Made by a program: the position numbers and the translations under genes. The notes under the pieces are model-generated. The model was not told the origin of the DNA, ran no database searches, and saw only the letters and a program-made list of their open reading frames with translations. A stretch of 64,000 nt of DNA from Streptomyces kurssanovii (GTDB taxonomy: Bacteria; Actinomycetota; Actinomycetes; Streptomycetales; Streptomycetaceae), in NCBI RefSeq assembly GCF_014649695.1, contig NZ_BMTN01000001.1, positions 496,001-560,000 on the forward strand, read 5' to 3'. This document shows, piece after piece, positions 7,746 through 17,017 of the stretch. How positions within the stretch are numbered: position 1 is the stretch's first letter; each line of letters begins with the position of its first letter.

Positions 7746-9217
7746 CGGGCGGTCTCCCTCACCGCGAGACGTTCCGCCGCGAGCAGCGCCGTCGCCCGCC
7801 GGTCCGGCTTGCGGGACCGGCCTGACAGCGGGACCTCCGCGAACACCAGCGCGTCCGGCCGCGCGGAGCCCATCCTGCGCAGCGGTCCGGCCAGAGCGGA
7901 ACGCAGCTTTGCCTCCCCGTGGCCGGCTCGGGGCTGGACGACCGCCACCAGCCGCTCGTCGCCGTCGCCCGCCGGGACACCGACGAGTACCGCGAGTTCG
8001 ACACCCGGCACCTGAAGGGCGGGCTCGTACAGGCCCGGGTAGATGTTCTCCGCACGGCGCAGCACCATGTCCTTGCAGCGGCCCTCCAGCACGATGCGGC
8101 CCGTGGCGTCCAGATGCGCCCGGTCGCCGGTGCGGACCCAGCGGTCGGGAGCCTCGCCGAGGTAGCGGTGTCTGGCCGCCGGACCGGTCAGCAGCAGCTC
8201 GCCGCCCTCCGTCCGTACCTCGACGCCCGGCAGCGCAGGGCCGACGAGGTCCCCCGCCCCCTCGAAGGCCGCCTTGTCGCGCGACTCGACGGCCGCGGCG
8301 GGGAACAGTTCGGTGAGCGCGTACACCCCCCAGGCCTCCGCGGCGCCCGCGTCCCGTATCCGGCCCAGCAGGTCGGCACTCGCCGGCGCCGACCCCGTCC
8401 ACACCCTGCCCGTGAACCGCGCGCCCGCGCGGAGGGCGTCCCGCAACTGGGGCGGTGTCAGGTAGGTGTCCCGGGGGCCCAGCCGCCGCAGCTGCCGTGC
8501 CAGGACCTTGGGCGAACGGGCGGGAAGCGCCACCGGCGCTCCCTGGGCGAGCGACGGTACGAGGACGAAGAAGGTCCCCCCGACGACCGGTTCACCCGGC
8601 CGGGCGCCGATCAGCGCCGCGACCGTCTCCATCCCTGCGGCGAGTCCGGAGCGGGTGTGCACGACGGCCCTCGGCCGGGAGGTCGTGCCGGAGGTGAAGA
8701 CGATGACGGCGTCACCGTCGGCGTGGTCCCGCGCCGGGACACGGACCGCGGCCCTGCCGAGCGCGGGGGCACAGGCCGGGAGCCTGCGGCCGACCGTCAC
8801 CACCGTGCCGAACTCGTCGAGGGCGGGCAGGGCGATCCGTGCCCGCGCCGCCAGGGGCCGCGCCCACCCGGCGACCGCCTGCGCCGCGGCGTCTGCCAGC
8901 ACGAGCGAGGGCCGGGCCGACGCGAGACGGGCGCGCAGTACATCAGGACCCGCGCCGGGATCGAGCACCGCGCCCCGCAGGCCGAGCCGCCACAGAGCGA
9001 GCAGGACGGCGAGCGCGCGGGGGCCGGGACGCACCGCGACACCGACGGTGTCGCCAGGGCGCAGTCCGCGCGCGTACAGCGAGGAGGCGTACGCGTCGGC
9101 CAGGCCCGCGAGTTCGCCGCGGGTGGCACGGACCCGGGGTCGCCCGGTGCGGGTGGCGCCGAGCACGGCCGGCTTCTCGGGCGCGGCGCGCAGGGAATGG
9201 TCGAGGAGGTCGAGCAT
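7742..9217 (-). CDS. OleC-like AMP-dependent synthetase (class I adenylate-forming enzyme)
   Basis: The product is 491 aa from ATG 9217. The P-loop-like A3 motif is VFTSGTTSRPRAVVHT, about residues 175-190. A5-type VYALTEL, the A7 TGD (WVRTGDRAHLD), the A8 hinge (GRCKDMVLRRAENIYP) and the C-terminal lysine motif (SGRSRKPDRRA) are all present, so the enzyme should be active. Family members activate carboxylic acids as acyl-adenylates. The neighbours suggest the OleC subgroup, which converts beta-hydroxy acids to beta-lactones. A fatty-acyl or aryl acid ligase is the alternative. Upstream in-frame codons to 9310 lack protein-like sequence, and no strong ribosome site is seen at 9217. Its stop is shared with the P450 start. 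Confidence 0.75.
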   Translation of the reverse strand: MLDLLDHSLRAAPEKPAVLGATRTGRPRVRATRGELAGLADAYASSLYARGLRPGDTVGVAVRPGPRALAVLLALWRLGLRGAVLDPGAGPDVLRARLASARPSLVLADAAAQAVAGWARPLAARARIALPALDEFGTVVTVGRRLPACAPALGRAAVRVPARDHADGDAVIVFTSGTTSRPRAVVHTRSGLAAGMETVAALIGARPGEPVVGGTFFVLVPSLAQGAPVALPARSPKVLARQLRRLGPRDTYLTPPQLRDALRAGARFTGRVWTGSAPASADLLGRIRDAGAAEAWGVYALTELFPAAAVESRDKAAFEGAGDLVGPALPGVEVRTEGGELLLTGPAARHRYLGEAPDRWVRTGDRAHLDATGRIVLEGRCKDMVLRRAENIYPGLYEPALQVPGVELAVLVGVPAGDGDERLVAVVQPRAGHGEAKLRSALAGPLRRMGSARPDALVFAEVPLSGRSRKPDRRATALLAAERLAVRETAR

Positions 9218-9466
9218 CAGTGGCCATCCAGCGGTAGGTGACGGTACGTCCGGAGTCGCGGGGGTCGGCGGGCGGCGGGACGGGGCAACCGCGGTGGTCG
9301 CGCAAGCCACGTCCGGTGGGGATCGTCCCGGGCGGCGGGGCAGTGGCAGAGGTCGCCGGGGCCAACGCCGGCGGCGGACCGTACCGGTGGCGGGCAGCGC
9401 GGAGCGAAGGTCGCGTCAGCCGCCGGCGGCAGCAGGCGTTGTCGGCAGGGTGGGCAACGGGCCGCG
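9218..9466 (-). other. Gap between glycosyltransferase and ligase genes, no gene seen
   Basis: This is the only spacer of appreciable length in the downstream half of the cluster, as the other junctions overlap by four bases. Open frames here are short, arginine/proline-rich and without protein-like order. It may hold an internal promoter for the ligase-P450-SDR part or a processing site, but I see no clear -35/-10 pair or palindrome. Confidence 0.4.
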
Positions 9467-10222
9467 TCAGCGGGGGTCGTCCCCCCGGCCGCCGCTGCCC
9501 TGGTCCAGATACCAGCGGGCCGCGCCACGGATGCCGTACGCCCGGAGCCTGCGGGTGGAGTTCTCCACGACCATGGCCCGGCAGCGCACGATCCGGTCCG
9601 TCTGCCGCCGCACCCGGTTCAGGAACAGCCGGTCCGTCGGCGACGGCCGGCGGGGCATGCCGCCGCAGGCCAGATACAGGTCGGCGGTGACGGCCATGTT
9701 GTTCCCGGCGTGCATGCGGTACGGCGCGAGGTAACCGTTCCTGCGGGCGTGCGCCGGCCGGAGCCTGCCGAACAGTGCGGCCAGTCGGACCAGGGCCGAG
9801 AAGCCCGCCCGCCCGAGCGGGCCGTGCTCGTCGCGGCGGGCGACGATACGCCCGCACACCAGGACCGGTCCCGGCCGGTCCGTCATCGCGGCGCGGGCGG
9901 CGGCCGTCCAGCCGGGCCGGGGCAGGCAGTCGGCGTCGGTGCGGGCGAGCAGGGTCGCGCCCTGCTCGATGGCGTGGCGGAAGCCGGTGTCCACGGCGCA
10001 GCCCACCCCCTTCTCCGGCTCGACGAGCACCTCCACCGGGAACTGTGCCTCGGCCGCGAAGTCCTTGGCGACCGTGCTCGTGCCGTCCGACGAGGCGTTG
10101 TCGACCACGAGCAGCGTGAAGTCGCGGTCCCGCTGCGCCGCGAGAGCCCGCAGGGTACCGGCCAGCCGCTCCTCCTCCTGGTAGGCGGGTACCACCACCC
10201 ACAGATCACCGCGTGCGCTCAT
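9467..10222 (-). CDS. Family 2 glycosyltransferase
   Basis: The product is 251 aa with a classical GT-A fold opening (WVVVPAYQEEERL, residues 8-20). It has a nucleotide-binding VVDNASSDGT, the metal-binding DxD as RTDADCLPRPGW near residue 94, and a C-terminal NNMAVTADLYLACGG acceptor loop. There is no membrane span. GT2 enzymes transfer a sugar or related group from a nucleotide donor. In this cluster it may glycosylate the lipid product or lay down a polar head group. ATG 10222 overlaps the stop of the KASIII gene as ATGA, so the two are translationally coupled. Donor and acceptor cannot be predicted. Confidence 0.85.
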   Translation of the reverse strand: MSARGDLWVVVPAYQEEERLAGTLRALAAQRDRDFTLLVVDNASSDGTSTVAKDFAAEAQFPVEVLVEPEKGVGCAVDTGFRHAIEQGATLLARTDADCLPRPGWTAAARAAMTDRPGPVLVCGRIVARRDEHGPLGRAGFSALVRLAALFGRLRPAHARRNGYLAPYRMHAGNNMAVTADLYLACGGMPRRPSPTDRLFLNRVRRQTDRIVRCRAMVVENSTRRLRAYGIRGAARWYLDQGSGGRGDDPR

Positions 10223-11241
10223 GACTTCTCCCAGATCATCGTCATGATGCTGATGCCGCCACCGAGACCGACGAACAGCACCCGGTCGCCGGCTGCCAAC
10301 TCGCCGTACACCCGCTCCAGTTGAACGCCGATGCTCGCGCTGGCGATGTTGCCCAGTTCGGGGACGGTGATCACGAGCTTGTCCGTGGGCGCGCCGGTCA
10401 CCTCGGCGAACCGCTCGAGGTACGGCACGGTCACCTGGTGGACCAGGACCCTGGCGAAGCCGTCCCAGTCGAGGCCGGCGCGGTGCAGTGTCCGCTCCAC
10501 GACCGAGGCGCCCACCTTCTCGAAGACGCCGCGCAGTTCGTGGCCGTCGCCACGGAAGTAGGTGTGTTCGTCCCCGCGCGGGTGCCGGGAGCCGCCGCCG
10601 GGGATGCCGCCGACCTCCCAGTGCTCGGAGTGCGTCTCGGTGTCCACGTCGAGGATGCCGCCGTGTCGCACCGCTTCCAGGACCACGGCCGCGCCGGCGT
10701 CGCCGAAGGTGTAGCCGGCGAAGCCGTCCCGGAATTCGGCGAAGTCGGCCGGTGAGCGGCGTATCGCGCGGGTCGGGGTCTCGCCCGTGACGACGAGGGC
10801 GCGCCGCGCCCGTCCGGCCAGGATCGTGCTGCGGGCGACGTCGATACCGTTGACGAAGCTGTTGCAGGCGTTGGTGACATCGAGGGCGTGGGCCTTCGAG
10901 CCGAGCTCGGCCTGCACGATGTGCGCCGTCGCGGGCTCCACCATGTCGCGTGACGCGGAGGCGAACAGCAGGAGGTCGATGTCGTGCGGACCGAGCGCCG
11001 CGTTCGCCAGCGCCCTGCGCGCGGCGCGCAGGGCTAGCGTCGAGGCGTACTCGTCGTCGGCCGCGACGTGCCGGCTCTCGATGCCGGTGGCCTGGGCGAG
11101 CAGGGTGCCGGGCAGGGACTTGGTGAGGTGACGGGTCGCCTCGCGCTGCAGGCTGTGCGATGTCAGCACCGCGTCGGGGAGCGCACTGCCGACGCCGGTG
11201 ATGCCGACCCGCGGACGCGGATCGCTCGTGTGTTTGAGCAT
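10219..11241 (-). CDS. OleA/KASIII-like condensing enzyme of the thiolase superfamily
   Basis: The product is 340 aa, the normal length of FabH/OleA proteins. The catalytic cysteine is C126 in DVTNACNSF, the histidine is H268 in VHQVTVPY, and the asparagine is N298 in GNIASASIG, giving the Cys-His-Asn triad. The stretch ASRDMVEPATAHIVQ (near 97-111) carries a glutamate at the position used by OleA to complete the partner active site. This favours a head-to-head Claisen condensation of two acyl-CoAs over ordinary FabH chemistry. It is the second gene of the leftward cluster, 177 bp after a hypothetical gene, and is coupled to the glycosyltransferase. A FabH-type starter enzyme is the alternative. 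Confidence 0.8.
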   Translation of the reverse strand: MLKHTSDPRPRVGITGVGSALPDAVLTSHSLQREATRHLTKSLPGTLLAQATGIESRHVAADDEYASTLALRAARRALANAALGPHDIDLLLFASASRDMVEPATAHIVQAELGSKAHALDVTNACNSFVNGIDVARSTILAGRARRALVVTGETPTRAIRRSPADFAEFRDGFAGYTFGDAGAAVVLEAVRHGGILDVDTETHSEHWEVGGIPGGGSRHPRGDEHTYFRGDGHELRGVFEKVGASVVERTLHRAGLDWDGFARVLVHQVTVPYLERFAEVTGAPTDKLVITVPELGNIASASIGVQLERVYGELAAGDRVLFVGLGGGISIMTMIWEKS

Positions 11242-11418
11242 GTGGCGATGGTTTCAGGCCATGTTCGGCGTCGCCTGAGTACGCATGCTCAATTGCCGGG
11301 AAGCGCGGCTGAGTAGCCGGGACCCGACCCGGCCGGCCTGGCGCAGGACGCGGCCCGAGCCCGGCCCAGGACGCGGCGCGGCCCGCCTGCGTCGGCACCC
11401 CCGGGGGGCGGGCAGGGC

Positions 11419-12108
11419 TCACTTCTTGCGGTCGTCCCACGAATTGCCGAGCCAGCCGTCGAAGGAACGCAGCAGGGCGATCAGAGCGAACCCCAGCCGC
11501 CGGTCCAGCTCCGGCGCGCAAATGCGCAGCTTGTCCCCGAACGCCTTGAATTCCAGCGGGACTTGCCCGCTCGCACGCCAGATGATGCGCCGGGGGCCGC
11601 GGGGAAAGTCGCCGTTCTCGAAGGCGGCGATCACCAGGGCGAACGGCGCCATGGGGGACAGCAGCCAGACCAAGAGCCACCAGAAGATCCGGCCCTTGTA
11701 GCCCACCGCGTCCGGGAGGCCGGGCTGTCGTACCGTCCAGCGGGTCCGCAGGCCCCGGCCGCTGAGCGCCTTCTCGCGGACGATGGTGCCGATGACCTCA
11801 CCGTGCGCGCCGAGCACCTGATATGCGGCGACTCCGTTGCGCGCCGACTCGGTCACCACGGTGGCGACCCGGCTTCCACGGTTCTCGTCGCCCCACAGGG
11901 CGAAGGAGCGCGCGCCGCTGCCGCGCGCCGCGAGGTAGGCGGGTATGCCGCCGGGCGGAAGCTCGCGCTCCACGTACGCGACGGCCCGGGCCGGTCCCGA
12001 ACCGTCGGTGAGCTCGACCACGTTCCTGACAGGGTGAGGAGGGACAGCGCCTCCGTGTATGTCCTTGTGTCTCACCGGAGGGATCTTCATGGTCAGTACA
12101 GCTGTCAC
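11419..12108 (-). CDS. Hypothetical beta-rich protein with a hydrophobic segment
   Basis: The product is 229 aa. GTG 12108 is chosen because GGAG lies eight bases upstream (GAAGGAGCATGCAGAGTG). ATG 12090 would lack this site. The N-terminal two thirds are strand-rich with paired tryptophan and arginine residues (TRWTVRQPGLPDAVGYKGRIFWW). They are followed by WLLVWLLSPMAPFALVIAA, probably one or two membrane passes, and a soluble tail with IIWRASGQVPLEFKAFGDKLRI. The strand pattern vaguely recalls the LURP-one/scramblase (tubby-like) fold, but I cannot support that. It lies upstream of the OleA-like gene on the same strand with a 177-bp gap, so co-regulation is possible but not shown. Confidence 0.55.
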   Translation of the reverse strand: MTAVLTMKIPPVRHKDIHGGAVPPHPVRNVVELTDGSGPARAVAYVERELPPGGIPAYLAARGSGARSFALWGDENRGSRVATVVTESARNGVAAYQVLGAHGEVIGTIVREKALSGRGLRTRWTVRQPGLPDAVGYKGRIFWWLLVWLLSPMAPFALVIAAFENGDFPRGPRRIIWRASGQVPLEFKAFGDKLRICAPELDRRLGFALIALLRSFDGWLGNSWDDRKK

Positions 12109-12234
12109 TCTGCATGCTCCTTCGTGGTCCGTCCCGTCGGCGCCGGGACAGCGCCGTGTGCTGCCGGGCCCGGCTCCGAACCCGCGCCGGATCACCCCGG
12201 GCGCTCGGACACATTAGCGGCGTGGGCGGAACGG

Positions 12235-12271
12235 CCGACTGCCCCACCGCCTTGGACGGTGGGGCAGTCGG
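12235..12271. terminator. Strong 15-bp hairpin
   Basis: CCGACTGCCCCACCG (12235-12249) and its exact complement at 12257-12271 form a perfect 15-bp stem with a seven-base loop. It lies 35 bp beyond the stop of the cupredoxin/DUF1080 gene and upstream of the gene at 12108, so it isolates the two leftward units. There is no U-tract, as is usual in Streptomyces. Confidence 0.85.
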
Positions 12272-12305
12272 TTCAGGGAAGCCGCGGCGGCTCACCCGGT
12301 GGGGA

Positions 12306-14528
12306 TCAGAACTCCTTGATCCTGATGTTGCGGTAGGAGATCACGTCCATCGTGCCGTGGACCTGGAGGCCGACATAGCCGGTGGCGTACCGGCGGCCGT
12401 CCGTGCCCGGGTCGTCCGACCGGGGCGGCTGGAAGACCTGACCGCCGGTGTTGTCGAACTCGTTGATCAGCTTGCCGTTGCGGAAGACCGAGTAGTGCTG
12501 GCCCTCCACCCGGATCTCGTAGTCGTTCCAGGTGCCCTTCGGCGTCACACCCGCGCCGCCGAGGCCGACGCGGTCGAAGCCGTAGACCGAGCCGGTCTTG
12601 TACATGTCGCCGTCGGGACGGTCCAGGATCTGCACCTCATGGCCGTACTTGATGGCGACCCACTCCGGGCGGGACTCCTCCGGGTTGTCGTGCACGTACG
12701 GGAAGCGTACGAAGACACCGCCGTTGGCGTTGCCGGCGCCGGGGGCGTCGTCCCGCCACTGGAGCTTCAGGGAGAAGTCACCGTACTGCCGCTGCGGGAA
12801 CCACAGCATGCCCATGCCCGGCACCGTGGTGCTGCTGGTCATGGCCCCGTCCTCGCTGAGCGAGAACTTGCCGCCGCCGACGTGCTGCCACTTGGCGAAG
12901 GTCTCCTCGGTGCCGTCGAAGATGTCGCGGTAGCCGCCTGTCTGCCCGGGCTTGCCGATGCCCGACTCCCTGGCCGCGCGGGTGATCTGCCGGTGCTCAC
13001 GGCTGTCGATGACGCCTTCGTCGAGGAGCCGGTCGAGGACCTCGTCCACGTGCTTGAGGAACAGCGCGTGCGACGACCAGTCCTTCTCGTCCTCGATCAG
13101 CTCGTTGATGGTGCAGCGGCTGCCGGTCATGCGGTTCGGGATGCCGGTGTCGACCGTGCCGACGATGACCGTCGACCGCTCGTCGTACTCGGGGCAGAGG
13201 GGCGCGGGGACACCGCCGCCCTCCGCGACCGAGAACGCCAGGCTCTTCGCCTGCGAGGTGTTGCCGGCCTTGTCGGTCGCCCGGTAGAGCACCGTGTGAT
13301 AGCCGACCCGGTCGACGACGACCGGAGCCGAGTAGGCGAGGTAGGGGCCGCCGTCGAGGGAGTACTCGACCTTGTCGACGCCCGAGCCGCCGGAGTCGAC
13401 CGCGACGACCGTCACGGTGGCCCGGCCGATGTAGGCGCCGTCGGAGTTCTGCTCGCCGGAGATCCCCGCCGTGGTCTGCGGCGGCTCCTTGTCCTCGGCC
13501 GGCGGTGCGACGACCGTGAAGTCCACGGACTTCTCGGCCGCGGCGTTGCCCGCCTTGTCGGTGGCCCGGTATCTGACGGTGTGCGCGCCCGTCTCGTGGA
13601 CCATCACCGGGGCGGTGTACGGCTGCCATGCGCCGGTACCGATCGCGTACTCGACGGTGTTGACGCCCGAGCCCGTGTCGGAGGCGGTCACGGTGACCGT
13701 GGCCATCCCCACGTACCGGCCCTGGTCGTCCTTCTCCCCGCTCACCGTGGCCGAGGTCTCCGGTGCGGTGGTGTCGTCCGTGGGCGGCGCGGCGACGGTG
13801 AAGTCGACCGACTTCTCCGCCTCGACGTTGCCCGCCTTGTCGTACGCCCGGTAGCGCAGGGTGTGGGCACCGACCTCGTCGACGACCACGGGCGTCGTGT
13901 ACGGCTGCCACGGACCGTCGGGGCCGAGCGCGTACTCGATCTTGTCGACGCCGGCACCCTCGTCGGTGGCCGCGAGAGTGACCGAGGCCTGGCCGATGTA
14001 GGCGCCGTCGGTGTTCCTGTCACCCTCCACCTTGGCCGTGGTCACGGGCGCGGTGGTGTCCTCGCCGCTGCCCGCGGTGACGGTCAGGATGCCCTGCATG
14101 GAGCCGTGGCCGGGGATGGTGCAGTGGTAGAAGTACCGGCCCTCCGTCAGGTTGACCTGGGCGGTGTGCTTGCCTCCCATGTCGTCGTTCGGGTTGGCCA
14201 GGAGGTTCAGCTGGACGTCGTTGTTGAACTCGACGTCGGAGACCGAGAACGTCAGGGTGTGCGGCATCCCGGTGGTGTTCCCGGTGGCCGTGCTGTTCTC
14301 GAAGACGATCGTCGCGGGACCGGCCACCGCGGTGGTCGGGAAGGACAGGTAGCGGTCGATGGGGTCACCCGCGGTCCAGGTCAGGACCTGTTCCGCGGCG
14401 GCCTGCGGGGCGTTCGTCCGGCCGTCGTCGCTCTTGCCGTACGCGGCGGCGGACATCAGCCCGACCACCATCGCCACGGCGGCCAGCACAGCCGTCCACA
14501 CGCTCGCCGTTCTGTGTCTCACGGTCAC
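12306..14528 (-). CDS. Secreted cupredoxin / Ig-like repeat / DUF1080 (3-keto-disaccharide hydrolase-like) protein
   Basis: The product is 740 aa. A Sec signal (basic MTVRHR, hydrophobic core ending AAAYG) is followed by a plastocyanin-like domain, about residues 45-150, with copper-site features MPHTL and YFYHCTIPGHGSM. Next are three near-identical Ig-like repeats of about 95 aa, each with V-x-YAxDKAGN. A linker follows, then a C-terminal DUF1080 jelly-roll domain, about 560-740 (DGTEETFAKWQHVGGGKF, NGGVFVRF, GYVGLQVHG). DUF1080 domains occur in 3-keto-disaccharide hydrolases and glucanase-like proteins. GTG 14528 overlaps the stop of the upstream ThuA/dehydrogenase gene, so the two are one operon. 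The cupredoxin could pass electrons from the neighbouring dehydrogenase. That role is inferred. Confidence 0.85.
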   Translation of the reverse strand: MTVRHRTASVWTAVLAAVAMVVGLMSAAAYGKSDDGRTNAPQAAAEQVLTWTAGDPIDRYLSFPTTAVAGPATIVFENSTATGNTTGMPHTLTFSVSDVEFNNDVQLNLLANPNDDMGGKHTAQVNLTEGRYFYHCTIPGHGSMQGILTVTAGSGEDTTAPVTTAKVEGDRNTDGAYIGQASVTLAATDEGAGVDKIEYALGPDGPWQPYTTPVVVDEVGAHTLRYRAYDKAGNVEAEKSVDFTVAAPPTDDTTAPETSATVSGEKDDQGRYVGMATVTVTASDTGSGVNTVEYAIGTGAWQPYTAPVMVHETGAHTVRYRATDKAGNAAAEKSVDFTVVAPPAEDKEPPQTTAGISGEQNSDGAYIGRATVTVVAVDSGGSGVDKVEYSLDGGPYLAYSAPVVVDRVGYHTVLYRATDKAGNTSQAKSLAFSVAEGGGVPAPLCPEYDERSTVIVGTVDTGIPNRMTGSRCTINELIEDEKDWSSHALFLKHVDEVLDRLLDEGVIDSREHRQITRAARESGIGKPGQTGGYRDIFDGTEETFAKWQHVGGGKFSLSEDGAMTSSTTVPGMGMLWFPQRQYGDFSLKLQWRDDAPGAGNANGGVFVRFPYVHDNPEESRPEWVAIKYGHEVQILDRPDGDMYKTGSVYGFDRVGLGGAGVTPKGTWNDYEIRVEGQHYSVFRNGKLINEFDNTGGQVFQPPRSDDPGTDGRRYATGYVGLQVHGTMDVISYRNIRIKEF

Positions 14529-17017
14529 TGCGCCGCCTTCCTCGCCAGCTGGTCCGCGGCTGGGGTCGCCCCGCCGCCCTTGTAGGTCACGCGCCACAGC
14601 GCGGAGTTGGAGTCGGAGGTGAAGAAGCCGCGCCCGTAGTCCAGGACGTACAGCGACCCGTCGGGCGCGAACTTCCAGTCCATGAGGTTGCGGATGCCAC
14701 CGGTGCCGGTCGGGACGATCTTCTTGAGGGACTCGGCGTGCACCGGGAGCCCGCCCTTGCCGACCGTCCTCGGATCGGTGAGCACCGCGTGCCGCGGCTG
14801 GTCTCCGTCGTAGAAGTCGCCGACGAACCACTTGCCGTCCCAGTACGCGGGCCACTTGACCGCCGAGTCGCTCGCGGCGTCGAAGCGGTAGACGGGGCCG
14901 TTCATGGTGGCCTGGCCGCCGCCCTTGAGCCACGGCAGCAGCAGCTTCTGCTCCTCCTGCTTGTAGCTGGGCACGCCGTTCGCGTCACGCGGGTAGTCCA
15001 CGCCGCCGCCCTGCGGCGAGTACCAGATGGTGTTGGGCGTGACGGGCGGCAGGTTCACCAGTCCGTCGTTGTTCGGCGACTCGTTCTTCGGCGCGTCGCA
15101 GTCGTACCAGCCGAGCGGCTGGGCCGGGTCGGGCAGATTGCGGTCGCGGTAGGGCTGGTTGTTGCCCATGCAGTACGGCCAGCCGTGGTTGCCGGCCTGC
15201 GTGATGGCGGCGAAGGTGTCGTACTTGGCCGGACCCCAGGTCGTCGAGGGGGCGCCTGCGTCCGGACCGACCCATCCCGCGTAGAGGGTGTCGGTGCTCT
15301 TGTCGACGAAGATGCGTGCCGGGTTGCGCACGCCCATCACATAGATCTCGCCGCGGGTCTTGCCGCCGCCCTCGGCCGTCTCCTCACCCGTGAACAGGTT
15401 GCCCTCGGGGAGGGTGTACGTGCCGTCGTCCTCGGGGTGGATCCGAAGGATCTTGCCGTTGAGGTTGTTGGTGTTGCCCGCGGTGCGGCGCGCGTCGGCG
15501 AAGGACACGCCCTTGAAGTTCGGCTGCGGGTTGTTGCCCGAGTAACCGCCGCTGAAGCCGGACGAGTTGTTGTCGCCGGTGGCGATGTAGAGGTTGCCCT
15601 TGGAGTCCCAGGCCATGCCGCCGCCCGAGTGGCAGCAGCTGTGGATCTGCACCGGCCAGTCGAGCAGCACCTTCTCGCTCGCCAGGTCCAGCCGGTTGGT
15701 GGCCAGGTCGAACGTGAAGCGGGAGACGCGGCGCTCGGCCATGTGGGTCTCGCGGTCGATCTGCGAGTGGGGTGTGTAGTGCAGATACACCCAGCCGTTG
15801 GTCATGAAGTCCGGGTCCAGCTCGATGCCGAGCAGCCCCTCCTCGTTCTTGACCAACTCGTCGCCGCCGCCCTTGTTGCCGAAGACGGTCAGCGCACCGG
15901 CCTTGGTGACCTTCTTGGTCTTCGGGTCGTAGACGTGGATCTCGCCCTGGCCCTTGCCGATGTCGGGGTTGTTCCAGTCGGTGACGACCGGCCGGGAGGA
16001 GTCGGCGCCGCCGCGCCCGATGTACAGGACACGGCCGTCGGGTGCGACGACCAGCCCGTGCGGTTCGCCGATCTGGTCGTTCTGGCCGGGCTGGTTGGCC
16101 TGGGTGACCCGCTCGGCCGTGTAGTTGGCGTCGATCGTCGCCTTGCAGTCGGCCTGGGAGAGCCGGGTCGTCCAGGCGAGCGCGCCGCGCAGATGGTCGC
16201 GGAAGTCGGTCTCCGCGAAGCTGTCGGCCGTGCCGCCCATGCCGGTGTAGAAGGAGCGGCCGCCGTCGTAGTCCCGGCACCAGGAGATCGGATGGTCCCA
16301 GCCGTTGCCCTTCGCGGCCGGCGTGTAGGAGTTCTCCTTCACCCGGGCGACGGTGTGCACCTTGCCCGACGGGTTCTCCGCCCAGTTGAACCACTTGTCG
16401 GGCCGTTTCCACTGCAGGGGCAGCGACGTGGTGGCCGGGTGCACGCGGTCGCCCACCTCGACGACGGCGCGCTGGGTGCTGCTGGGTGCGCCCGTCGGCC
16501 GGGCGCCGATCAGGCCGGTGAACCAGTCGGAGTACGGCTCGGTGCGCGCGGCTTCGTGGATGCCGAGGAACCCGCCGCCAGCCTCCAGGTAGGCCTCGAG
16601 GCCCGCCTCCTGCTCGGGGTCGAGCACGTCGCCGCCGCCGGTCAGGAACACGACCGAGTTGAACCGGCCGAGCTGTTTGGCGTTGGTGAACACCGCGGGA
16701 TCGTCGGTGGCTTCCGTCCTGAACCGGCTCGCGGCGGGGCCGGTCAGTCCGATGGTCTCGATCGCGGCGATTCCGGCCTCGACGGCCGGAGACTCCGCCG
16801 TGGCGGAGCCGTGGAAGACGAGCACCTTCACGTTCGCGCCGCCGGGCGGCGACGGCAGGGACAACGTTGTCGCCGGTGGCCTCGGATACGGCTCGGCGCT
16901 GGCGACACTGCCGCCACCGAGCAGCGACGCGGTCATGGCGCCGACGCCAAGTGCCGCGGCCAGGAGGCGCTTTCGGGATCTCGTTCTTCCGGACCTGTGA
17001 TGTGGTGCGCGCTGCAT
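14525..17017 (-). CDS. Secreted ThuA / PQQ-type sugar dehydrogenase fusion
   Basis: The product is 830 aa with a twin-arginine-rich leader and an AXA-type cleavage region (SVASAEP). Residues about 60-290 are a ThuA domain (VKVLVFHGS, FLTGGGDVL, GFLGIHEAARTE, RSFYTGMGGT), named for trehalose utilisation and related to class I glutamine amidotransferase-like folds. Residues about 310-820 are a six-bladed beta-propeller of the soluble PQQ-dependent glucose/sorbosone dehydrogenase family (PHGLVVAPDGRVLYIGR, EEGLLGIELDPDF, HSGGGMAWDSKGNLYIATGDN, NLNGKILRI, GVRNP). It probably oxidises sugars outside the cell. It is the first gene of a two-gene operon and is divergent from the small laccase, with 195 bp of shared promoter region. 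Confidence 0.88.
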   Translation of the reverse strand: MQRAPHHRSGRTRSRKRLLAAALGVGAMTASLLGGGSVASAEPYPRPPATTLSLPSPPGGANVKVLVFHGSATAESPAVEAGIAAIETIGLTGPAASRFRTEATDDPAVFTNAKQLGRFNSVVFLTGGGDVLDPEQEAGLEAYLEAGGGFLGIHEAARTEPYSDWFTGLIGARPTGAPSSTQRAVVEVGDRVHPATTSLPLQWKRPDKWFNWAENPSGKVHTVARVKENSYTPAAKGNGWDHPISWCRDYDGGRSFYTGMGGTADSFAETDFRDHLRGALAWTTRLSQADCKATIDANYTAERVTQANQPGQNDQIGEPHGLVVAPDGRVLYIGRGGADSSRPVVTDWNNPDIGKGQGEIHVYDPKTKKVTKAGALTVFGNKGGGDELVKNEEGLLGIELDPDFMTNGWVYLHYTPHSQIDRETHMAERRVSRFTFDLATNRLDLASEKVLLDWPVQIHSCCHSGGGMAWDSKGNLYIATGDNNSSGFSGGYSGNNPQPNFKGVSFADARRTAGNTNNLNGKILRIHPEDDGTYTLPEGNLFTGEETAEGGGKTRGEIYVMGVRNPARIFVDKSTDTLYAGWVGPDAGAPSTTWGPAKYDTFAAITQAGNHGWPYCMGNNQPYRDRNLPDPAQPLGWYDCDAPKNESPNNDGLVNLPPVTPNTIWYSPQGGGVDYPRDANGVPSYKQEEQKLLLPWLKGGGQATMNGPVYRFDAASDSAVKWPAYWDGKWFVGDFYDGDQPRHAVLTDPRTVGKGGLPVHAESLKKIVPTGTGGIRNLMDWKFAPDGSLYVLDYGRGFFTSDSNSALWRVTYKGGGATPAADQLARKAAQ

